A stretch of 64,000 bases of DNA. Origin: Phaeosaccion multiseriatum. Lineage: Eukaryota > Ochrophyta, other classes. The translations under genes were made by a program, and so were the position numbers. Positions 56,956-64,000 of this stretch are shown here, one piece after another. Positions within the stretch are counted from its first letter, which is position 1. Each line of letters begins with the position of its first letter. The notes below the pieces were generated by a model, which saw only the letters and a program-made list of their open reading frames with translations, was not told the origin of the DNA and did not search any database. The stretch spans positions 3,534,001 through 3,598,000 of the forward strand of contig OZ218951.1 in NCBI GenBank assembly GCA_965112735.1. Reading direction: 5' to 3'.

Positions 56956-57440
56956 AAACGGAGGAACCAGTTCCTCCTCCTCGTTCTGCTGCTGCTGCTG
57001 CTCCTCTCTGACCCGTTGCTCCTCCTTCCTCTCCTCCGCGCCCTCGTCACGGGCAACGTGAATGTTCTTGCCATTGACGTCGTCGGGCACAAAGGGGTTG
57101 GAAGGGTCCTTGACCACCTTCCTAGACAACCTCGGCTTGTGGTTGACCGTGTTGAAGGCCTTGTGGATGAGCGCCCAGTCATGGCGCCGGTCATTGCAGT
57201 CTGGTCAGTTAGCTGGACGACCCGGCATGATTGGGTGCTCATCCACGAGGCCTTTAATAAGGCCAACCCCAGCCAAGCCCAGGTTGTCCAGAAAGGTGGT
57301 CACGGACCCATCGAACCCCTTTGTGCCCAACGACATGAAGGGCAAGGACATTCACGTTGCCGATAACGAGGGCGCGGAGGAGAGGAAGGAGGAGGAACGG
57401 GTCAGAGAGGAGCAGCAGCAGCAGCAGAACGAGGAGGAGG
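56950..57440. repeat. Long inverted repeat 2 (about 220-bp arms, about 40-bp loop) of coding-like sequence
   Basis: The left arm, read on the minus strand, gives VKDPSNPFVPDDVNGKNIHV and DEGAEERKEEQRVREEQQQQ. The right arm on the plus strand gives VTDPSNPFVPNDMKGKDIHV and NEGAEERKEEERVREEQQQQ. The loop is about 57,184-57,227. The arms are more diverged than those of repeat 1. The right arm continues into an acidic tail to about 57,600 (LISMEQILEDLDAAREAEGE). Family not recognised. Confidence 0.83.
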
Positions 57441-57610
57441 ATATCGAGGGGGAGGAACTGATCAGCATGGAGCAGATCTTGGAGGACCTCGACGCCGCTA
57501 GAGAGGCCGAGGGCGAAGAGGGAGGAGCTGGCAGTGGCTCTACAGGCGGCTGGCAGACCTTCGAAGTGGTCCAGGGGCATGTTCCGGGGCTTCAGGAAAG
57601 GACGCTTGTC
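57274..57610 (+). CDS. Unrecognised acidic exon
   Basis: An open frame from the right arm of inverted repeat 2 through EEEDIEGEELISMEQILEDL and GGWQTFEVVQGHVPGLQER, ending before a CG/TG dinucleotide tract (57,620-57,665). Charged coiled-coil-like composition with a Gln run. No family recognised; probably a gene fragment. Confidence 0.3.
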
Positions 57611-57889
57611 TCGGCGAGGGTGTGCGTGTGTGTGTGTGTGTGTGTACGCGCGCGTGCGTGCGTGTAAATAACTGATAAGAATACAAAGCGAAAACCCTTG
57701 ACAAGGCAGCAGGTGTGTGTATGTGTGAGTGAGTGTGGGGTTGAGTGAGTGAGAGAGTGGGTGAGTGCGTGAGCGGTGTACTCATTGGTGGTGAGAGAGC
57801 TTAGGCTCTCCTTCTTGTGAAGAGTCGCACTTAACTATAGACTGATACCCATCCTACTTGTCAGTCTAGCAACAGGGGACGACTCTCAA

Positions 57890-58226
57890 CATGCCTCGCG
57901 GCCACCCTACTCCCCCTTGGCCTGTGACAACAAGGCCCACTGGCTCCACAGCGATAGTAGTTGCTGCGACCACGCGGCCACCTCTGCATCGCACGTGCGG
58001 TGGGAGGAGAAACAACGCCGTGAGGGCAGGAGGCACAGTCGCGGCAGCCGTGGACACCACGCACGAGGCAACCAAAGAGCGGCCTCCAACGACCCTGTAG
58101 CGGTATCACTCGAGGGGCGTAGCTGTGGCTCAGGCTGCCGCGGCAGCTTCCGTCGCCGAGTCCCCGGGGTCGGCGACGCCCCCAGCGGGGCCAGAGCGAC
58201 CCGACTCCGCCGTGTCAGCACCCACA

Positions 58227-58257
<31 letters not shown>

Positions 58258-59400
58258 CGTGGCTGAGCCTACTGCTGGGGCACATCAGGTCCAGCACCTC
58301 CTTCATTAGCCATCACACGTGGCCTGCTGCTGCTGCTGCTGCTGCTGGGCCTCCTGCTGAGGCGCTGCAGTCCCGCCTCCCACCGCAGTCATCGCCTCCA
58401 GCCACTGCCACGAGGCGTGCGCCCATGCCCTCCGCCAGCAGTGCAATTGCTGCAGCTGGGCCTCCTGTTGAGGCACGACGGGTCCACCTCCCTCAGCATC
58501 CGTCGCTAAATCTTTTAAATGCTACCACACTAGCACCCGCCCCCCCTGCTGCCGCTGCTGCTGCTGCGGCTGGGCCTGCTTCTGCGGAGCGGCCGGCTGA
58601 GCCACTGCATGTCCATCTCAAGGACAAAGCTCTTGCTTCTGCTGCTGCGGGGCCTCCAGCTGAGGCAAGGCAGTCCCACCTCCCTCAGCCTCCGCCCCCC
58701 CCTGTTGCCGCTGCTGCTGCTGCTGCAGCTGCTGGGCCTCCTGCTCAGGCAGGCACAGCAGTCCCCCACTACCTGGGCAGTTTTCTGCCCGGGACTTCAA
58801 CCCTGAAGTGCATTGCAATCGAGACGTACGGCAGACTGGGCCACACCAAACGGACGAGCTCATCGAGGCGATGGCCATCCACAAGGCATCAAGAGGGCTC
58901 GGCCCCGCAGCGGCGGCAGCCACGGGCCCCATCAAGGGCCTCCTGCGCCAACAACTGTCCCTCGCCCTTCAACGCGCCCTCTCACAGCGGGAGATCAGGT
59001 ATGGCACCCTCCTTCGAGCCACGATGACGCAGCACGAAGCAGCAGAAACCCTCGACTGGGGGCTCATGGGAGCCATCGACGGAGCGGCCGCCTGAGGAGC
59101 CGGAGTACACCAGCCAGCAGACAGCGAGACCATCAGCACACAGCATAGCAACCACAGTTAGTCACGCCTCACATATCACCTCCACCACCTCACTCCTTCC
59201 CACACCCCTTCATCTCCTCCTCCCCCCTTCACTCCCTTCCCATTCCCCATTATCCTCTACTCTACCACCCTTACCATCCTCTTCCCCTCCACATCACGCT
59301 CCATCAATACCACACATACACGCATCTACACATGGTTACAACTTACCTCGAGCGCTCCAATACTGAGCCCATAAGCTCTAATATACATCCCCCCTCCCTC
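57890..59400 (+). mobile_element. Retroelement-like copy with Ala/Pro-rich ORF and ETYGRLG tail
   Basis: An open frame from 58,125 encodes an Ala/Leu-rich region with recurring AAAAGPPAEA-type units, then CIAIETYGRLGH near 58,815-58,850. Relative to the minus-strand copy at 53.6 kb, two extra bases in GGCCACACCAAACGG shift the frame; the expected tail (AMAIHKASRGLGP to AIDGAAA) continues in another frame to 59,094. The 3' flank to about 59,390 also matches the 53-kb copy (CCCATAAGCTCTAATA). No reverse-transcriptase or endonuclease motifs were found, so class is uncertain. Confidence 0.45.
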
Positions 59401-59549
59401 AGCCACAATGCGGCCATCGTTGGCCTCCTGCTCCGTGCTCCAAATCCCAGTTTTACTTTTAGGCCTGAGAAATGTTCCGGGAACAGTTGCATTAAGATTA
59501 AACAAAAAGCATCGCTATATACACTTTTGTCTCAAACCCTTGGCTAAAG

Positions 59550-61729
59550 ATGACGGCGGAGGGCCGGCCAGAAGGGGGGAATGGTCTGTTTTGCGGAGCC
59601 GGGGTGAGCCGCGAGGAAGAGGAGTGGATGATTCAGCAGAGCCAGGAGGCGAACACCGATGTGCCCTTTGCGCCCATCCCGACTCTGTACCGGGGGGCGA
59701 GCAATCGTTGCTTGGGGCTTCCGGATTCCACAATGGAACTGGTGTTCTTGGGTACGGCCTCCTGCATGCCTGGAATCACCCGAGGCACATCGACGGTGTG
59801 CCTTCGGACAGGGGGAGGAGACGTGTGGATGTTTGACGCTGGCGAAGGCACGCAGATCCAGGTGCAGCGCTCGGCAGTGAAGCCTGCGAAAGTCAAGAAA
59901 ATCTTCGTAACACATAGGTTGGTTGGTTGGTTGGTTGCTTGGTTGGTTCGAGATGCCGGATATTTAACTGTTGTTACTAAGTACCTACCTCTTCCGTACC
60001 TGCCTGTCTGCCGCAACATTCCAGTCACGGCGACCACTCCTTCGGCCTACCAGGGCTACTGTGCCTCCTTGGACAAGGCCGTGCGTCTGCCTCAGCAGGA
60101 GAGAGCAGCGGGGACGACCATGTCATTGAGATTTATGGCCCAGAAGGGCTGCGAACCTATCTACGAGCGGCCCTCAGCTTCTCGTATACGCGCATTGCGT
60201 GTCCTTTTGTGGTGCACGAGCTGCACGGCATTCCCTTCCTCCACGGTGAATTCTCGCCGCCTCCTCGCCCATCTCGTCTCAACGCGGAACGCGACGACGA
60301 GACTTTGGGAGAGCTTTCAGGCGGTCGGGACATCTTGCCAGACGCAGACGGGGCGTATCAACTCATTGACAATGACGCATTTAACGTCACCGCTGCTGCG
60401 ATCCAACATACAGTCCCGTGCGGTGAGTCAGAAGGGCTGGCTTGGAGTCTGTGCCTGCCAATGCGCTAACACTACAATTCCGCTGCCCGCCAGTGGGCTT
60501 CGTGGTGAGGGAGAAGTCAAAGCCCGCCAGTTTGCGCATGACGGGCATGCTGCCGAGCGTCGTCGCCGAGAACAAGGAAGCGATCAAGGTATGCGAGTTG
60601 GGGGTGACAGGCGAGACGCATGTCCTCGCCGTGAGAAGGGAAATGAAAGCCCCACTTACCCCCAAAAACCTGGACAGGCGAAATACGGCTTCAGAACGGA
60701 ACTCCAAATCTACGGCGAGCTCAAGAAACTGGCCAAGGGGCAGGCCTTCACCTTTCCCTGTCAAGACCCAGCAGCGGGCCGAGAAACCACCTTGCAGTAC
60801 GCCGACATGTTCCTGCCGGAAAAAAAGGGCAGAACGGTGGCGGTCATGGGGGACACCTGCGACATTGCTCCTCTCGCGCGGGCTCTGCGCTTGGGGAAAG
60901 GTGAGGGGTTTTGGTACTTCGTTGTTGCCCTGCAGTGTCGTGACTCGCTGATGATGATGCGTTGCCTCAGCCTTTGGAGAGGAGGGCGCCGTCCATGCCT
61001 TGGTGCATGAGGCCACAAACGCGTTCCTGCTGCCCGAGGATGAGGGCAAGTCTTACGCCAGCGTTCAGAGCGAAGCCATTGCCCACGGCCACAGCACGGT
61101 AAGAGCAGGGGAGGATGGTAGTGGTGGGGGCCATCTTTTCTAGTCTCTGCTCACCTCACCAGTGCTTGTGCGCAACCGTGTGGGAAAAAACAGCCTCAAA
61201 TGGCCGCCCAAGTCGCTCGGCAAATTGGAGCCCGCCAACTCATCTTGACGCACTTCTCGCCCAGATACAAGGGAGACGACACGCCGCAAAGTGGTACGTT
61301 GCGTCGCTGCTCTCGGCACTTATCATCTACTACTGCGCACGCATGCAAGAGCACCCACGGCCGGCCGGGGGGGATCCCTCCTCACCTCTCACCTCTTGCT
61401 TTCTTCCTTCGCCTCTCTCGTCCACCCACCCACCGACCTCGCAATCGCAATCAGTGTCCATCATGCAGCGCATCAAGGAGCAGGCAAGGCAGGCGGGGGG
61501 CTTCAGAGCGCACCAAGTGGAGGCGGCTTGGGACCTTATGTCCTGCCCCGTTCTTACTGACCAGCAGTGGCAGGACTGGGAGCCTGTGGCTGTCGCCAAG
61601 GAGCAGGAGTACCGTCAGCTCTGCTCGCACAGGCTGCTGGCTGCGCAAATGGCCTTCGCACAAGCTCACGAGAGGCGTGAGGATGATGGGGAAGCGCGCC
61701 CCCCCCTTCCCCCCCAGCCAGCGACATGA
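59550..61729 (+). CDS. tRNase Z (tRNA 3'-processing endoribonuclease, short ELAC1-like form)
   Basis: Seven exons: 59550-59917, 60025-60422, 60494-60588, 60678-60900, 60971-61098, 61194-61293 and 61455-61729, summing to 1,587 nt, 528 aa. The enzyme cuts the 3' trailer from pre-tRNAs with a metallo-beta-lactamase fold. The core starts MELVFLGTASC. The metal motif HSHGDH (residues 122-127) is created exactly by joining exon 1 (CATAG) to exon 2 (TCACGG). GDTCD, VHEATN (373-378) and LTHFSPRY (422-429) supply the other family motifs. FGLPGLL follows the first motif as in tRNase Z rather than in other hydrolases. It is longer than typical short forms (about 310-360 aa) because of a 61-residue N-terminal extension, an insertion in exon 2 and a C-terminal tail of about 90 residues. 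The N-terminal extension starts at the first in-frame ATG and shows no clear targeting peptide. Confidence 0.9.
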
Positions 61730-61829
61730 CACAAACCCTTTTTACCCCTTCCCTATTGGCTCGCTCCTAAGCTTTTGGCACACGTCAGTACCCATCTCGG
61801 TAGCAGCCAGTGAAGCAGTAGTCGTCGAC

Positions 61830-62220
61830 CTCTGACGTGCTAGTACCTGCTACCTGCTACCGCCCAGCGGCCGAGAATACGTCGGTAGCACGCCAGGGTC
61901 GATCAGGGGTCGACAGTAGCTAGCATGTCGACCGCTGCCTGACGTGCTAGCTACCGGGCGCTCCGGACTCGGTAGCACGCTACTGGCGCCGGCCGGAGCA
62001 GGTAGCACGCCAGCTCACGCTGGCAGTAGCAGCTAGCAGCTAGCTCACGCCGGCTCGGCTGCGCCGGCGGTAGGATCGACCCGCTATCTACTATCGCCGG
62101 CGCCAGCCCACGTGCTATCTGCTATCGCCAGCGTCAGCCGGCTTTGGGTGGGTCTGCTATCGCCGGCGCCAGCCGGCGTGCTATCTGCTATCGAGAATGT
62201 GGTCCATAGCACGTCAGGGG
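61830..62220. repeat. GC-rich palindromic repeat cluster
   Basis: Repeated TAGCACGCCAG and its inverse CTGGCGTGCTA-like blocks, GCTATCGCCGGCGCCAGCC, GGCGTGCTATCTGCTATCG and GGTCGAC/GTCGACC motifs form many overlapping hairpins. A related piece (CTATCGCCCACTTTCTCGAT) sits at 44,181-44,202, at the end of duplication copy A. No coding potential. It is probably a degenerate foldback or MITE-like repeat. Confidence 0.6.
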
Positions 62221-62575
62221 ACGAGTAGGCGGAATGACGTTGCTGTCTACAAGTAACGCCTCACCGCCCCGGGGAACTTCGCCCCCGAGGTCGTATCCCT
62301 CCGACTCGTCAGTCCTCCCCATCGGAACAAAATTGATACCAGCCAGGACCCTGTGTCGAATCGATTGTTCGTGTCGGGCCCGCTGGGAGCAGCGCAAGAA
62401 CGGCCAGCCAACAATCATCGAGGGGAGGGGGTAGCAGGTGGGGTCCTTCGGTTGTTAAAAGGGTCTAAAGAAAAAACGGCGCACTTTTATACCGTCACTA
62501 TAAATTTTCCCCGCCTGCGGCGCCACCCCTCTTCGACCCTCTCTATCCTCTCTTGCGGCCTCCCTCCTCTTCCAT
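62221..62575. other. Intergenic stretch, nothing recognised
   Basis: Short open frames on both strands, none with recognisable sequence. GAGAATGTGG-type repeat ends stop near 62,220. Confidence 0.4.
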
Positions 62576-64000
62576 AGCTGCCTCTCGTGAGTACTCTCAC
62601 CTCCTCCACACCACCCTCTGCAGCAGCAGCCTCTGCAGGCGCAACAGATGCTCCTGCCCCTGATCCTCCCCGTGCCGGCCACAGTGCGGCGGCGGCTGCT
62701 GCTGCTGCTGCTCCTCCTCCTCCCCCTCCTCCTCCTCCTCCTCCTCCCCCTCCTTCTCCAGCCTCAGCAGCACCTGCATCTCTTCCGTCTCCTCCAGCAG
62801 CAGCACCACCTGCTCCTCCTCCTCCTCCTCCTCCTCCCACAGCTGATTCTCCTCCTGCTTCCCCCCCCCCCCCCCTCCTCCTCCTTGTGATTCTCTTGCT
62901 GCTGATGATGATGGTCCTCCTCCTCCTCCTCCTCCTCTCCCTCCCCCTCTTCCCCCCCTCCCCTCCTCCTCCTCCTGCTCGAGGCTGGTGACAGACACAG
63001 CCCGCTGCGGCGACGTCCACCCATAAGCTTGTACACACTCTGACGATGCATCCCATGCGCAAAGAGGCTGCTGGTGGTCCTCTCCAAGGTTGTGGAAGAG
63101 GTGGGGGGGCCAGACGAACACGTCACGTTGGGCATACCCTCCCACTTCAGACTGGCGGCTTGGCGTCGAGGCCCTGTAGTAGGGAGTTTGCCAGGTAGGC
63201 AACCCTTCCTTTGGATCCCTTGCCGCCTCGAGTGCTACTTGGATGAACTCAGTCTGCGCTGGTGGTCTATTCTTCTTCCCAAACCCTCCCCCTTGTCGCC
63301 CGTATTTCCATCCTCCTCGTCCTCATCCTCGTCTTTCTCACCCCTGTTCACACAAAAAAAGATGTAAAAAGGGGGCGAGAACAACAGGGGGAATAAGTGT
63401 GTCAAGGCATGTTCAGAAAGGGCGGCCCGAGAGTGGGCGGGGGGCGTGGACAAGAGCAGCCAGGCATCAAGAAGGAAGAGGAGATATTTGAGAACGTACC
63501 GCTTAGACGTGCGACCAAGGGGCGGCGAAGAAAACCCTGTCTGCGCTCGAAGACATGTCACAGCCCTTCTTCTTCCCTTCTTTCGCATCTCTTCCTTCTC
63601 CGCTGGAAGAAGAAAATCAAAATCCTCATCAATTCCTTTCATAGCTGCACCATTCAACCGCAGTTTCTCGCTTATTCCCTTCAGAGGCCGGTCTCGTCCT
63701 CCTCGACTTTGTAAGCGTCTTCTACAGCCGCCTTCTCGATTTTCAATCTCTGCTTAGCTGTCTGCAATTGGTTCACCGCGTCTCCTCCTGTGCTGCGGCG
63801 ATGGTCGCAAGCTCAGTCTCCACTGCCGCTTGAGTGCCCGGTTTCGAAGCGGTCGCTGGTTGTACCGCAGCAACGGCTTGGTCCAAGTCTCGTCGTCCCA
63901 ACCACTGCCATCGTCGTCGTGCGCTCCTGCGGCCTTTCCACTCGTATTCTCAGAGCCCTGAGCGCCAGAAATCTCTTCAGGACTGTCACCCAGGTTGCTG
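62576..64000 (-). CDS. Possible minus-strand gene, 3' part, unrecognised
   Basis: Pieces with coding-like composition lie on the minus strand: near 63,920-63,720 a coiled-coil-like QAAVETELATIAAAQEE and, in a shifted frame, NQLQTAKQRLKIEKAAVEDA; 63,680-63,490 NGAAMKGIDEDFDFLLPAEK; 63,350-63,240 an acidic segment between an acceptor-like TGTGAACAG and a donor-like GTAGCA; and about 63,170-62,990 after an acceptor-like CTACTACAG. The last 400 bp (62,600-62,990) is a CCT/GGA tract. Frames do not join cleanly: the first two pieces need a one-base shift. It may therefore be a decayed gene, or need introns I did not find. Confidence 0.3.

Noticed and set aside
62487-63062. Poly-Gly/poly-Ala minus-strand and Pro/Ala plus-strand frames
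   Set aside because: Translations of a CCT/GGA tract. Only the segments upstream of the tract show coding-like composition.

Overview
The window is nuclear DNA of a GC-rich, intron-rich eukaryote that is unusually dense in microsatellites. Spliceosomal GT-AG introns join exons in consistent frame. Gene content (a heme-pathway enzyme with an N-terminus resembling a heterokont plastid presequence, a voltage-sensor/phosphodiesterase fusion, Dicer, PPR-Smr remnants, a tRNA with a canonical intron) and the abundance of (GGGA)n, (CTGT)n and (GAGT)n tracts suggest a stramenopile (heterokont) microalga, possibly a eustigmatophyte of the Nannochloropsis/Microchloropsis type. That taxonomic call is an inference from style and gene content, not a database match.

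Layout. 1-931 (-): 5' part of a coproporphyrinogen III oxidase paralogue, running off the left edge. 1155-2625 (+): complete six-exon type II thioesterase (260 aa), divergent from the oxidase. 3021-20374 (-): an 11-exon gene for a bridge-like lipid-transfer protein of the BLTP2/Hobbit/SABRE/Fmp27 family, about 5,023 aa because of long low-complexity insertions. 20736-27808 (+): a 14-exon gene (920 aa) joining a four-helix voltage-sensor-like domain, an extracytoplasmic loop with two further membrane segments, a HAMP-like linker and a complete class I cyclic-nucleotide phosphodiesterase domain. 29161-35551 (-): complete 11-exon Dicer (1,612 aa). For the thioesterase, lipid-transfer, phosphodiesterase, Dicer and tRNase Z genes the exon lengths sum to a whole number of codons, which supports the models.

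35552-36925 is a decayed PPR-Smr gene. 38400-52970 is a rearranged region: two foldback-like elements enclosing polypyrimidine/polypurine tracts, an intron-containing tRNA-Glu(CUC), and a tandem segmental duplication (copy A about 39.7-44.17 kb, copy B about 45.47-48.91 kb) carrying the 5' exons of an unrecognised gene. Its probable 3' exons, with calmodulin-type IQ motifs, lie at 49.1-52.8 kb. 52.4-59.4 kb holds a MITE-like element, two opposed copies of a retroelement-like 3' end, a satellite array and two long hairpin-forming inverted repeats of coding-like DNA. 59550-61729 (+): complete seven-exon tRNase Z (528 aa). 61.8-62.2 kb is GC-rich palindromic repeat DNA. 62.6-64 kb probably holds the end of an unrecognised minus-strand gene.

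The genes do not form one pathway. Two links are worth following: the phosphodiesterase could couple membrane voltage to cyclic-nucleotide breakdown, and the Dicer gene lies about 20 kb from inverted repeats whose transcripts would be natural Dicer substrates. tRNase Z and the intron-containing tRNA-Glu both concern tRNA maturation, but their proximity is probably chance.
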